Below are positions 47,611 through 59,158 of a DNA stretch of 64,000 nucleotides, piece after piece; the stretch's first letter is position 1; each line of letters starts with the position of its first letter. The notes beneath the pieces are model-generated. The model was not told where the DNA came from. It saw nothing but the letters and a program-made list of their open reading frames with translations, and did no database searches. A program made the translations under genes and the position numbers. Source of the stretch: Polytrichum commune (lineage: Eukaryota > Streptophyta > Polytrichopsida > Polytrichales > Polytrichaceae); the NCBI GenBank assembly GCA_950295325.1, contig OX485808.1, forward strand, positions 42,676,527 through 42,740,526, in the 5' to 3' direction.

Positions 47611-47994
47611 ATTGGCAGCATCCAATTTTTATGATGACCGGTAATTTTCCGTGGACTCTCGCACTTCAATCGGTTACTTCTCAAACTGGGTATTTAGGCC
47701 TCGCCCTCGATTACACCTCTGCGTGCTTCACAAACAGCTCCGCCATCGTTGAATGTCCCACTCAATCCTGCAGAAGGTCGGTCACAGGTGTGAGGAAAAA
47801 GGATTTTTGTGCACCTGGAGAAGGCCATGGGTGGCATAACTGCCCATGTGTGATGCTTTCTACTCCTATTCAAATCACATTAGTCACAGATAAATTCTTC
47901 ACTATCGAGCACAAGCCCCGCTACTGAAAGATCTCGTAGGCAGCAGATGATGTGACGAGGTTTCGAAATGAGTCCTTGTGGAATTCGCTCCTTA

Positions 47995-48522
47995 ATTTGT
48001 CGTTGAACTGAAGTTTGGGATACTGAAGTGGTACTGGCCGAGTGAGAATTGGCAGTTTGCAGATTTCAACGAAGAGCCCTCTGAAGCAGAGACCCAGTTC
48101 GCAAAGTGGCACGATTGCACAACTCTATGTAGGACAAAAACGAGTAGAAGCTGCAGCACTGGATGTCGTGGAATGATGAGGAGAACCCGGGCATCGAGAA
48201 TGACGCCCAGGGAAGTATGAGCGGTGGCAGTGGACGTGCTGCTTGCCGGTCTTCGGATCTGCTGTTGTTTTGCTGAGGTGCTTGAGTTTAATGCTTTACC
48301 GATTTCATTGCTGAGGATGTCGACGTTTGTGTCTGAAGTAGCATTTGAACCAGCCTGGGTCGAGGACGTTGTGCAGATCGGGCGAGCAGGGTCCCATCCT
48401 CGGTTGATACAACCCTGCGAAGAGTTCAAGAAGGATGGCAGATTGCCAGGGAGTGTGGGCGATGGCGGAGTTAACTCGATGAGTTGCTTGCGTAAGCACA
48501 AGGAGGAAGCGCGGCGGAACAT
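47995..48522 (-). CDS. Unrecognised probable first exon with a mitochondrial-type presequence
   Basis: The ATG at 48522 opens MFRRASSLCLRKQLIEL, an amphipathic, Arg-rich, acid-free start typical of mitochondrial targeting. A Ser/Thr-rich region follows (TSSTQAGSNATSDTN...). Coding character fades after about residue 110 (near 48190), where an intron may begin; no unambiguous donor is seen. No domain recognised, so function cannot be given. Confidence 0.35.
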
Positions 48523-49274
48523 TCAATCTCGTTGTTGTTGAAGTCTTGCAATTCTCGCAATGCAAACCTCCAATCAGTCTGTGGAGCAGTGGAGTTCGGA
48601 TCGAGCACCCGACAATCGAAGTTGCCGTGGGCCTTACATGCAAACAATTGTCCGAAATGGCGTTTGCAGCTCCCGCGAGCTTGCATAGAGTATAGTTCAT
48701 GTTTTAGGCAACTAGTGTTGGAAGGCTATCTACTTAGAAACCGAGTGTCATAATATGTCACTTGGTCAAAAATTATGACAGGGAGATTGCAAATCTGTTG
48801 TTACCCAGAGAATAAAGATGTTACCATATCACACAAATCATGTTTGCCACCTAGTGTTCGTTAATTGTAGTTCACACATCAGCTATCATACATACATCCA
48901 TTGGCAACAGCGCCAACTGCCCATTAACATCGATCGTGGTAATCAAGCATTCGGATACCGGCGTGTATATGTCCATCCTACAGGTGGTCTTCATCGACAA
49001 TTTCACCAGGTAAAAAACTGTGTTACCCAGGTTTGCAGTGGAAGGAGGTTGAAGTTTTCGCCATGATAATGTTCCACAAACAATGACAACTTTGACACCC
49101 ACATGTAGAGGACTGGCAGCGAGCGCAATAGTGCCAAATGCCTCAATGTAGACATTCTCAACTTGAGTGTCTTGGGAATGTCTCTTCGTGGACATTTGTG
49201 AGGCAACATTTCAGTTGACATCTTCACCTGAGGCGAATGTCTAGATATTGGACTAACTTCGTTGTGTTCCTACT

Positions 49275-49395
49275 AGTGTAATATCTCTCCCTTGTGTTTA
49301 CTATGTATGCTAATGTCTCAAATATTACCCCTTCTTACATTCACATTAGTTGCTACATGGTGTGAAGAGTCCACCCCCCGGGTGTGGTTGCTAGT
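49275..49395 (+). repeat. Fragment of the uncharacterised interspersed repeat
   Basis: It matches 37690-37795 (TACTATGTATGC.AATG.CTC, CATGGTGT.AAGAGTCCACC). Short and isolated. Confidence 0.7.
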
Positions 49396-51824
49396 ATGGA
49401 CAGGCAACGTTTTGAAAAACTGTCACACCACTTTTCCTTGACAAATAGATGATGGGATGATTTCATTTCTAGATGAGACCACTTGTAGATGATATCCGAG
49501 GTAGTCTTCTATTGCACATAATTTTGAGATCCTAGATTAGAGCATTACAATTTGAATTTTCTAGGGGGCTTGCTGTGAGTGGAGAGTTCAAACCATGCCT
49601 TTCTTTCTAGATGACTTTTGTACATTCATTGTACATGATGTTCAAAGCACATTTCAAGAATTTAAATGGTGGATGTCTACAGCTAAAAGTAAAATTCAAA
49701 CACATCGTAAAAAATTGCCACTTGAAAAATGCATGGACGGCACATATGTTGATTCTCATGAAGATTCCTTCACCTTGCCACTTTAAAGAATTAGTTGGTT
49801 TGAAGCCATAATGATGTACTTTCAATCCCATTTTCCTAATCGGCTTCTTCGACATTAAAATCAATTTCATTTTCATATGAAACCAATTATCTATAGCCAC
49901 ATTATGGTAGATTGTCAAGAAATCTCATCAAAATGTGGTCCTTGATTGAAAACCACAATAAAAAACCGTGATTCTTCTAATTACTTTCGGCTTCTTGGAA
50001 ATTTAGGAATTATCCTTTGCACCCAATTCTCTTTGGGTGTGAAACACGCAATTAGTGCAAGATGCTTGCAAATTAGTGCAAGATTAATTTTAGAATGTGC
50101 ATTTTAGATATAGTTAGGCTTAGTTACCTTAGTAAGCATAATTTCTTATTCAGTTATATTTAATTAGGCTGGATACACTTAATTAGTTCGAATATGTATG
50201 CATACTTGTGAAAGTAAAAGGCATTAACTAAAATAGCATAAAATTTTAAGAACCTAAAAAAACACACTAATATAAGTTTCACTTTAGAATGACAAAATAA
50301 CCTTTGAATGGTAAGTCACATACATTATAACCTCAACGCTAATGAGAAGCTTGTTATATTTATGACTTTCAAGTTCATAACATGCTTTATTGAAAGTCAT
50401 TTAGTACATGTTTTCAAGGTGAAGTGCACTCAATATGGGATTTGTGGACAAGCGGTCTTCCATAATGCAAGAGCATGTTTTTTTTGAATTCGGGCGGGAC
50501 ATGCACAAGTTGTTGGTTGGGATTATAAAAAAGAATGAAAAAGAATGGTGGGAATGCCTGGGGGTGTTGGATCGTGGGCCCTAGCCTTGAGACCCCCCCT
50601 TCCCTCCATGATGGGGTCATGACTTGGTTAGTTGGGGCATGCCCAAATGACACGAGCTCTAGTCCAAGCATAGCTTGAGAGTCAAAAAATAATGGTATTT
50701 ACTACCCATGTGATACTTTGTTGGGATTAAATGTGCCTCTTCACCATATTTGCAGAGGTTGAATTTTAACATCTTATGCTACATTAAGGAAGAGGGTGCT
50801 AAAACCAACACCCCACCTGTGAGCAACACCTATAGACGCCTCCTAATCGCCAACACTCTACTACCTTGAACCATTTCCATGGAAAAGGAGTGCCCGGGCC
50901 CACATAGTGACGGGTTTAGGTGCCATTAGTGGTGCCACCTCATACTAGTCTCCACTACCTTCATATAGGGTAGGTAAAGAGCTCCACTATATCTTGAGTT
51001 GATTCAAGGTGGGTTTAAAGGTGGCTTGACAAGCCCACAAAGCCAAGCGGATTGGTAATGCGTACAAAGGGGGGGGGGGTCAATTTAGGACACAAAAGGG
51101 ACCGATTATGGGCACAAAAGGGGGTTGGTTATGGGTAGCAAGGGGGTGGGTCCCCAATATGCAAGGGGATGGTTCTACAACCAAACTAGGTGGGATCATG
51201 GAAGTGACCATGTTGGGCTTTCATCGAGCTTGGGTCTAGTACACAACTATGTTAGGTTGAGTATAGACAATGACGGTGGGGGTCTTGATCATTTAAATGT
51301 TTAGCCCCAAAGGATAATATGAGTAGAATTAGTTTTACATCAACCACATAGCCATATGTATGTGCAGCAGCTTAAAGTGTTGGTTTAAGCCCCCTCTACC
51401 TTACGTCTTCTACGTCTCAATATTTCAATGACTCATTTACTGTAAGGGCTGTGTCGCTTGGCAGTGCCAAAATAGAATTTCCACATGGGATTCAGCAAGG
51501 GTCCCAACCACACGAGACCATAATAGAAGTAGAAATTGAATGTCAACAATGACTTTGTGTGAAACCATACACAACTTATTTGCTTCTGTCCAATCTCAGC
51601 ACTTCAGAAATCAAAAGACGAGGCCCACCAAGGCAGAGTATGAGATGGGACTATTTGGTGCTATAGCTGAAGGTAGATGAAAGCCTTCACCCGTTATTTC
51701 AAGCAGTCCAGTATGAGGGACATCAGCATTTTGAGCTGAGTAAGTTCTGGAGCCAAGAGTGCAGTTTGTTCTCTGAATGCGGGTGTCATCGTAATTTACA
51801 ATGTGTTCCCTGACTAGAGTGTAC
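49396..51824. other. Intergenic; G-rich tract at 51.07-51.17 kb, no gene seen
   Basis: ORFs at 49607-49918 (minus) and 50414-50671 (minus) have no recognisable domain. An 11-G run and several further G blocks (51069-51165) could form a quadruplex; this is only a sequence-based possibility. Confidence 0.4.
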
Positions 51825-51900
51825 TCCACCGTTCCTGGTATTTAGTGTCAGTTACTATTTGGAGTTATGCAACGCTATAACATTTTGCTAGTGGAGTTTA
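51825..51900. mobile_element. Single MITE end
   Basis: CTCCACCGTTCCTGGTATTT followed by GTTACTATTTGGAGTTATGC and GCTATAAC combines features of the 44442 and 19055 elements. No partner end. Confidence 0.45.
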
Positions 51901-52104
51901 GAGCCACACTAATAAAAAATGAAGGTCCAACCTCCGGAGGTACTACGATGCATATTTAATTTCCCTTAAAAATCTAAGTACTCATGTTATACACCTATCA
52001 TCCGGGTTTGGCTTGGGCACCTGCAAGTGCAGGCCACCTTCACCGAAGGGCTTGTGTGATACTTTTAGGCTCCCTTGGAAGGGGGTGGCCCAAAAGTACC
52101 ACAC

Positions 52105-53076
52105 TGTCGCAACCCTTGCTAGGTCCCTTAACAATCTTGCCAATTTTCGTTTCTAGCAAAGGTTACGAGCGCTAACCATTCGCATTCCGCCATGCTAATG
52201 GTTAGCTCCTCTTACCCCGGACCAATAGTTCATAGGAGGGAACCAACCCTCCTACTTTGCTTTCGGGACTCACCCCTTAATTGGTAACCCATTTCCCCAA
52301 TGTGGACTTCCATCCATGGAAGTCCAATCCTATGTTGATCATCGCATTGCCGGAGCAACACTACAACAACCCGAAGCATACTAGGCAACTATGGCCTCAC
52401 AATAGGCCAAAGCCCATGGAGGCCTTGCCGTTCGGCCTCGGGTGGGTGAGGCCACACCACCTCACCCATATAAGCCTCTAGGACTCTACGCGGGGCCCCT
52501 ACCCCACCGTCAACCAACCTCTTGTCTCTCCACCAAGAGTTGGGGCCAAGTGGACACTTTCCCTTAGCCGCTGGGCCTAGAAGCCCCCAGCAGCTTCAGA
52601 CCATCATAACTTCCTTGTATGATGTCTGATTCTAACAAGCGACCACTCCATCTTCATCTACGCTTCACGTAGATGCCGATGGACTCCTCACTTGCCCCAT
52701 TCAGGCAAGTATTGACCAAGTTATGCCTGTTTGAACCTTGGCAGTCCCGGGAATCACTCCCAGGCACTGCTGTACCAGGGCGCTGTCCCGGGACAGCGCC
52801 CCACTCAAATGGCCATAACTCCTAGCTCACACCTCCGCTTGAGGTGATCTTGAGCATTCTAGAATCACCACGCCATGAGCTACGCATAGCTCATGGCCTT
52901 ACCCTCATGCCTCCTAGTCTCCGTGGGTGGGAGGCGTTCCCAACGCCCGGGGCCCTCACCCACACTAGGATCACTTGGGCCCTCTCACCAACGGCGCCAC
53001 AAGTCCCGGGTGTCACTCCGGGGTCCCCCTTGTGCCCATGGTGTTTCGGCCACTCCTCATGGAGAGGTGCGCGACA
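52105..53076 (-). repeat. 3' LTR of the gypsy element
   Basis: 972 bp, TG...CA. It contains a perfect 24-bp palindrome at 52778-52801 centred on CCCGGG. It matches the LTR at 58182-59153 in every block compared. Confidence 0.93.
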
Positions 53077-53092
53077 CTCACCCCCACCAAAC
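53077..53092 (-). promoter_or_regulatory. Polypurine tract of the gypsy element
   Basis: The minus-strand sequence just before the 3' LTR reads GGTGGGGGTGAG, the position and composition expected for the plus-strand primer. A similar purine block, with similar flanking sequence, occurs about 790 bp further inside (near 53865). Confidence 0.7.
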
Positions 53093-53915
53093 GGAGTCGA
53101 TGCCCTCATCGACTATACTCGTAGTCGGCACACCAATTCTCAAGTTGCCATCCTCTATGGTGCGGCATTGTGTTTACCTTAGGGCGCGACCCCCACAATG
53201 CATCTTCAAATTTGGCATAGTCCCAAAGGTGTCGTTCCTAGGTGGTCCGTTAGCGACCTTGGATCTCTCCTCCAAGGACCTAACCTACACTAGACCCACC
53301 TACTTTGGGACTCACTTGGGTTGCCCCTCCTTTGGGGCCTCCCCCGTTAGGCTCCACTAGCCTAACATGACACATCTAGGCGAGACCTCAACGCTTCCAC
53401 TAAGTTGTCTCGGTTGCAACTCCGAGATGGCTTTCCATTGTTAAGCCACGCCTCGATCGCACGGGGGTGATGCCAAGTCCCGCCCGACTCGGTTCCCACT
53501 TTGCTCTTTCGAGACATGGGTTCATGACTCCCATGCGCCAACTCTCGTTAGCTCGCGGGTAGCACTTTTATGAGCACGCGCCATCACCTTGCCCCCGCCC
53601 GGACAAGCCCATGGCTAAGAGGTTTCTTGGTTTTATCCAAGGCCCGTCTAAGCCATGGCCCCCAATTACTCGGCTTACCCAACCTAGTTTGGCATGTCTA
53701 TTCCCCCTCTTCCATTAACCAAGCACAAGTACAAGACTAGGACCTCATCTCATACTTTTCTCTTTGCACCACTAAAGTTTGGACTTTATTCCCTCAAGCC
53801 AAAGAACAAGTTCATGTTGTGGACTAATTAACCTCGAAGCTAAGTGTGCTACTAGCGTCTTTCCCCCCACTAAAGGAGATTGATGTCCTCATCAATGCCT
53901 ACGCTTCATTTTATT
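53093..53915 (-). other. Non-coding 3' part of the gypsy interior
   Basis: Between the chromodomain relic and the polypurine tract. No protein domain visible on the minus strand. The plus-strand ORFs here overlap the LTR and are chance. Confidence 0.5.
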
Positions 53916-56900
53916 GGAATCCTTAGCCTTAGTTTCTTCAAAGTGCTTCACCAATTCATTGGTGTTCACCATGTCTCTTGCCGCCACCCAAGCGGCTTCT
54001 TTCTCATGATATCCTCACCATTTCACCAAGTACTCCTTTGTACATTTTCTTTCCTTTTCACTTGGGCTTCCAACACTTGAGGATGCCCTCCTACCTCATG
54101 TTCCAAATGACCTCGACAAGGTCGGGAGGTGGCCTAATCACTTGCTTGTGATCGGGCCACAAGGTGTCCTCCTTAAATGGCTTTAGGAATGAGACATGAA
54201 ATGTCGGATGCACTTTGATCTCCGGCGGTAATTCCAACTTATATATGTCCTTGAACACTTGTTCCACAATGGAAAACGAAGCTCCAATTTTGGACATGAA
54301 CTTTTGAAGTAAGGCCTTTGGGCAAGGTGAAGTTGTCCACATTCAACAACACCTTATTGGCCCACCTCATACTCCACTTCGCGTCTTCCGGCATTGATTT
54401 GCACTCCGTAGCACCTTCGGGCTTTCTCCACCAACAACTTGGTCATCTCCAAGACTTGTTTACCATCCTTGGCCAAGTCCTCACCATCTTGGTTGAACTC
54501 TAGTGTTGAATGTGCCCCCTCGAGAGCTAGGTTAATAGGTTGGAGCGCATCCACTCCATAAGCCACCACCAAAGACCACCCCTTGGTAGCCAAGTGCGTG
54601 GCTACATTGCAATTACACTCCGCTCGACCCACATAGACCGCCCAATCTCCTTGGTCCGCCCCCACCAAGTTCCTCAAGTATTGCTTCAAGACTACATTCA
54701 CATGCTCCGCTTTCCCATTCATTTGGGAATGCAAGGCCGTGGTAAACCTTAGTTTCATCCGACCTCCTTAGAGAATTGCATTGAAAATGCACTTGTGAAC
54801 TTTGGATCTTGATCCCACACAATCACTCTTGGCAACCCGTGGTGCCTCAACCATCCTTTGAGAAAAGGCTATGCGGTCTCCAACGCGGTGGCGGTTCCCA
54901 CAATTGGCACCATGTGTGCCAACTTGGCAAACCGCTCTACCATCAACAAGATGGCATCATACCCATGTGACTCCGACAAACTTGTGATCAAGTCCATGCA
55001 CATACTATGCCATGGCCCCGACGGGATAGGCAACGGTTGCAAGAAACCGCCTTGCTTTTGGTAAGAGGGTCGGTTCACTTGGCACTTCATCCAAGCCTTC
55101 ACAAAGTGGGTTATATCCTTCTTTATGCACCGCCAATGGTACCCCCATGACACCATTCTATGGCGGCTTTTTCTTTCTCCTCTATGGCCGGCAATAGGAC
55201 TATCACATTCTTCCTTCAAAACCGATAGCCTCAACTTGCCTTGTGGCACATACACCTGACTTTGTTTACACTTGAACAATCCGTCCACCAACTTAACTTC
55301 TTTGAGCACCTTGCTCTTGCGAAGCTCACCTAAAAACATTTGTGCTTTGGGGTAGTAAATTTACCCCTCCCGTATCTTGCATCACAAGTTTCCTTCGCCG
55401 GCACACATTAGCCACAAGGTTTGGATGGTTCTCATTGCTTGGAACTCTTCCCGTCTACTTAGCGCATCCGGCACCACATTTCCACGGTCCGGTTTGTGGA
55501 CCAAATCCACCTTCATAAGCGCCAAGCTATCATGCCAACGCAATGACTTGGCGCTCACTTGCGCTTGTATGTCAAAATACTTTTAGGACACATTGTCCTT
55601 GTAGACCTTTGCTTTGTGCGACCCCAACTAGTGTCGCCACATCTTCAAGCAATGCACTACGGCAAAGAAGTTCTTTGTCATGAGTTGGTTGTCTTCTTTG
55701 ACAACCATCGAGCCTCAAGCCCCCATATGCAAAGGCCATCCATCTTACATTAACAATCCATCATTGGCAAAGTTACTCGCCCCCGTATGCACCTCAAAAG
55801 GTTTGTCAAACTCCATGAACTTGAGCACGGGCGGTGAAGAGAACTTGCTCTTAAGCTTCCCAAAGACTTGGTGACAAGGCTAGTCCCACTCTTGGGATAG
55901 CCATTTCTTTCACAAGTCGGACAACCATCGAGCTTCATGCTCTCATATGCAATGGCCATCCATCTTGCATTAGCATCCGCCAATGGTAAAGTCACTCGCC
56001 CGCCGTATGCACCTCAAAAGGTTTTTTCAAGCTCCGCGAACTTGAACACGGGTGGTAAAGAGGAACTTGGTCTTAAGCTCCTCAAAGACTTGGTGGCAAG
56101 GCTCATCCCACTCTTGGGATAGCCATTTCTTGCACAAGTTGGACAAGCTTCTACAACCATGGAGTTTAATGCTCCTATAAGCAATGGTTATCCATCTTGG
56201 ATCAACATCCGCCAATGGTGAAGTCCTTCGCCTTCATGTGCACCTCAACATGCTCATGAAAACCCGGAAACTTAACCACATGTTGTGAAGAGAAGTTACT
56301 CTTGAGCTCCCCAAAGGCTTGGTGACAAGGCTCATCCCACTCTTGGGATAGCCATTTTTTCCAACATGTTGACTAAGGTTCTAGCAACCTTAGAAAAACC
56401 ATGAATGAAGTGGTGGTAGTAGTTGGCTAGGCCAACAAATGACCTAAGCCCTTGTCTTGAGTCAAGGGCCAATTCTCTTCTTGGATTGCCTTGACATTTT
56501 TCATGTTCGTCCACCAACTTCCTTTGTCACCACATACCTCAAGAACTCAATCTCTCGTTGAGCAAAGTTATTTTTCACTTCTTGGCGGTAATTGTTTTTG
56601 GGCAACACATTGGTGAATACATCCTTGTATCTCACCAACATCCCACCAATGTGGTTTGGAGGAGGCCCATCTTTCCTAGCCTCCCCATACATTCCTTGGA
56701 GTTGCTCCAATTGAACCAGGACCATTATGTTTTCTATTTTTCATTTGGTTCATTAAGACCAAATTCAACTTGGGTCCTCCTACCATAGGAGTCCTTGTCA
56801 ATTTGAACTTCAATTCTTTGCCATTATGACCCATCATAATGCACCGCAAGCTCACCGGCTTGCACCTCATATATATCATGTGAGTTTCAAAGTAGGCGGC

Positions 56901-57070
56901 CTTCACAATGACATGCATTTCATCTATTTCACATGGTGTGAAATTTTGACAAAAATCCAATGTCCCACATTGAAAGGTTACATGCATCGCGGCCTCCTTT
57001 GTCTCATGCGGTTCATCCTTTCCAAACCGCACCTTGGTGGGCTTGCTTTCTCTATCAATCGGCAAGCCCC
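53916..57070 (-). pseudogene. Broken pol of the gypsy element
   Basis: Read from right to left: protease and pre-RT region (57065-56590; TLDFCQNFTPCEIDEMHVI), then RYKDVFTNVLPK followed within ten residues by FAQREIEFLRYVV, so the RT fingers and palm including the YxDD motif are missing. Next LRSFVGLANYYHHFIHGFSK (RT connection), then RNase H pieces with the DFTIGGC / AYESMKL segment present three times (55.74-56.24 kb). Integrase follows: GHRGERKS region, WMKCQVNR zinc-finger end, DLITSLSESHGYDAILLMVE core and GKAEHVNVVLKQYL. Then KLELPPEIKVHPTFHVSFLK (GPY/F-type C-terminus) and a frame-shifted chromodomain (EYLVKW, HEKEAAWVAA near 54.05-53.92 kb). Several stops and frame shifts. Confidence 0.88.
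55740..56240 (-). repeat. Tandem triplication inside the gypsy RNase H region
   Basis: A unit of about 220-230 bp is repeated three times; the CCAATGGT(A/G)AAGT landmark or its variant recurs at about 55762, 55980 and 56211, as does CTTGGGATAGCCATTT. Each carries the same RNase H start. The copies differ, so the triplication is older than the insertion of this copy. Confidence 0.8.
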
Positions 57071-57209
57071 AACTTCCTTGTGAATTTTGGGCTCAAGAAG
57101 GAGTGGTAGCCTCTTTGTCAACACATGAGACATTTCTTCCATTCATTGAGCCTCAAGGTACAAAAGATTTGGCCTTGGCTTAAGGCTTCTAGCCTTGCCC
57201 ACAATGCCA

Positions 57210-57530
57210 TCGTCTTACATTCGGTCCTCGGCAACTTGGCTTGGCTTGGTCCGCAAAGCCAACTTTAAACATTTTGTCCGCGGGACAAATTGGTTTGGTG
57301 CCACAAAACCAATTTCTAATAGTTTGTCCGCAAAACAAACATGTTTTGCCTTGGTAGCACAAAGCCACCTTCCCACACTCCGTCCGCGGCACGAACATGA
57401 ATTGCCTTGGTAGGACAAACCCACCTCCCAACATTCCGTCCGCGGCACAAGTATGATTTGCTTTGGAAGCATAAATCCACCTTTCAACATTCCGTCCGCG
57501 GCACCAACATGTTTTCCCTAAGTAAATTGG
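57210..57530 (-). repeat. Five to six copies of a ~62-bp repeat between gag and pro
   Basis: TTCCGTCCGCGGCAC and CCTTGGTAGCACAAAGCCAC recur with a period of about 60-65 bp. The minus-strand translation is Cys- and Arg-rich and repeats; no canonical zinc knuckle (CX2CX4HX4C) was identified. It may be a degenerate, expanded nucleic-acid-binding region. Confidence 0.75.
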
Positions 57531-57539
57531 ACCAAACAA

Positions 57540-58165
57540 TTTGCACTCATTTCTTTGGGACCTACTTTGGCTAAAGCCACTTGTGGTGATGCGCCGCCAA
57601 ACTTCTCTTTGGGACCATCGGCTTCAATGCTCTTGCAAACTTGATGGTCCCCACCATGTCCTCAAGAAGCCTTAGGGACTTAAACAAGGCATCCACCACC
57701 CACTTTTAAAACCCCACCTAAAGGATGCATTTCTTAGAAAGCTCGTCCGTTTTAGGTGTATCCTTCATTTGTGCGTTTGAATAGCGCACATAGGCCTTAA
57801 GAGGCCCCGGGTGCCTCATTAGCACCAAATTCATTCCAACATCAATACCTTCCAAGCATTTCGAATTGGAATTTCAATCCAACATTAATGCCCTCCAAGG
57901 TTTTGGGTGCATTCGGTATTCTAGCCCCCGAATACTTTTCGAGGTTTGCGGGAGCCTTTTCAAAGCATTCCTCCATTTTCCTCACCGAATCCACCCTCGT
58001 GCCCACCATTGTCATTAGAATCAATGGTATGGTCAAAATCCACTTGCACATGATCCTTGTTCCAATTTGAGCCTCACAACCTTTTGGAAACCCCGGGCTC
58101 ACCATCATAACCCGCATTTTTGATAGCCATGTCTCCTTCAAAGTGCTAGCTCAAATATTGGAACC
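57540..58165 (-). pseudogene. Presumed gag region of the gypsy element
   Basis: It lies between the primer-binding site and the protease-side repeat, where gag belongs. A 99-codon ORF (58141-57842) includes DSVRKMEECFEKAPANLEKY. No full capsid signature is visible, so the assignment is by position only. Confidence 0.4.
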
Positions 58166-58181
58166 CTGCTCTGATACCAAG
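58166..58181 (-). promoter_or_regulatory. Primer-binding site, initiator-Met tRNA
   Basis: The minus strand reads TGGTATCAGAGC two bases inside the 5' LTR, the usual plant retrotransposon site complementary to the 3' end of initiator-Met tRNA. Confidence 0.93.
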
Positions 58182-59153
58182 TGTCGCAACCCTTGCTAGG
58201 TCCCTTAACAATCTTGCCAATTTTCGTTTCTAGCAAAGGTTACGAGCGCTAACCATTCGCATTCCGCCATGCTAATGGTTAGCTCCTCTTACCCCGGACC
58301 AATAGTTCATAGGAGGGAACCAACCCTCCTACTTTGCTTTCGGGACTCACCCCTTAATTGGTAACCCATTTCCCCAATGTGGACTTCCATCCATGGAAGT
58401 CCAATCCTATGTTGATCATCGCATTGCCGGAGCAACACTACAACAACCCGAAGCATACTAGGCAACTATGGCCTCACAATAGGCCAAAGCCCATGGAGGC
58501 CTTGCCGTTCGGCCTCGGGTGGGTGAGGCCACACCACCTCACCCATATAAGCCTCTAGGACTCTACGCGGGGCCCCTACCCCACCGTCAACCAACCTCTT
58601 GTCTCTCCACCAAGAGTTGGGGCCAAGTGGACACTTTCCCTTAGCCGCTGGGCCTAGAAGCCCCCAGCAGCTTCAGACCATCATAACTTCCTTGTATGAT
58701 GTCTGATTCTAACAAGCGACCACTCCATCTTCATCTACGCTTCACGTAGATGCCGATGGACTCCTCACTTGCCCCATTCAGGCAAGTATTGACCAAGTTA
58801 TGCCTGTTTGAACCTTGGCAGTCCCGGGAATCACTCCCAGGCACTGCTGTACCAGGGCGCTGTCCCGGGACAGCGCCCCACTCAAATGGCCATAACTCCT
58901 AGCTCACACCTCCGCTTGAGGTGATCTTGAGCATTCTAGAATCACCACGCCATGAGCTACGCATAGCTCATGGCCTTACCCTCATGCCTCCTAGTCTCCG
59001 TGGGTGGGAGGCGTTCCCAACGCCCGGGGCCCTCACCCACACTAGGATCACTTGGGCCCTCTCACCAACGGCGCCACAAGTCCCGGGTGTCACTCCGGGG
59101 TCCCCCTTGTGCCCATGGTGTTTCGGCCACTCCTCATGGAGAGGTGCGCGACA
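58182..59153 (-). repeat. 5' LTR of the gypsy element
   Basis: 972 bp, TG...CA; carries the same 24-bp palindrome (58855-58878). No difference from the 3' LTR was seen, implying very recent insertion. Confidence 0.93.
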
Positions 59154-59158
59154 CACAC

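Larger units (their letters stand above)
52105..59153 (-). mobile_element. Ty3/gypsy LTR retrotransposon (chromovirus), recently inserted, interior defective
   Basis: 7049 bp from TGTCGC to GCGACA, flanked by a perfect 5-bp duplication CACAC (52100-52104, 59154-59158). The two LTRs (52105-53076, 58182-59153) are both 972 bp and I found no difference on side-by-side reading. The primer-binding site TGGTATCAGAGC lies two bases inside the right LTR (minus sense), complementary to plant initiator-Met tRNA. A purine-rich GGTGGGGGTGAG lies next to the left LTR. Domain order protease, RT remnant, RNase H, integrase, chromodomain is Ty3/gypsy. The interior carries many stops and frame changes and lacks the RT catalytic core, so the copy must have been moved by proteins supplied by another element. 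Confidence 0.93.

Noticed and set aside
51069..51165. G-quadruplex as an annotated regulatory element
   Set aside because: There is no nearby gene to regulate and the G-runs may simply reflect mononucleotide slippage; kept only as a note.
51983..52104. Left part of an older LTR split by the young gypsy insertion
   Set aside because: Only about 25 bases next to the insertion (GTGGCCCAAAAGTACC) weakly resemble the LTR; the rest does not align, so the boundary was not annotated.
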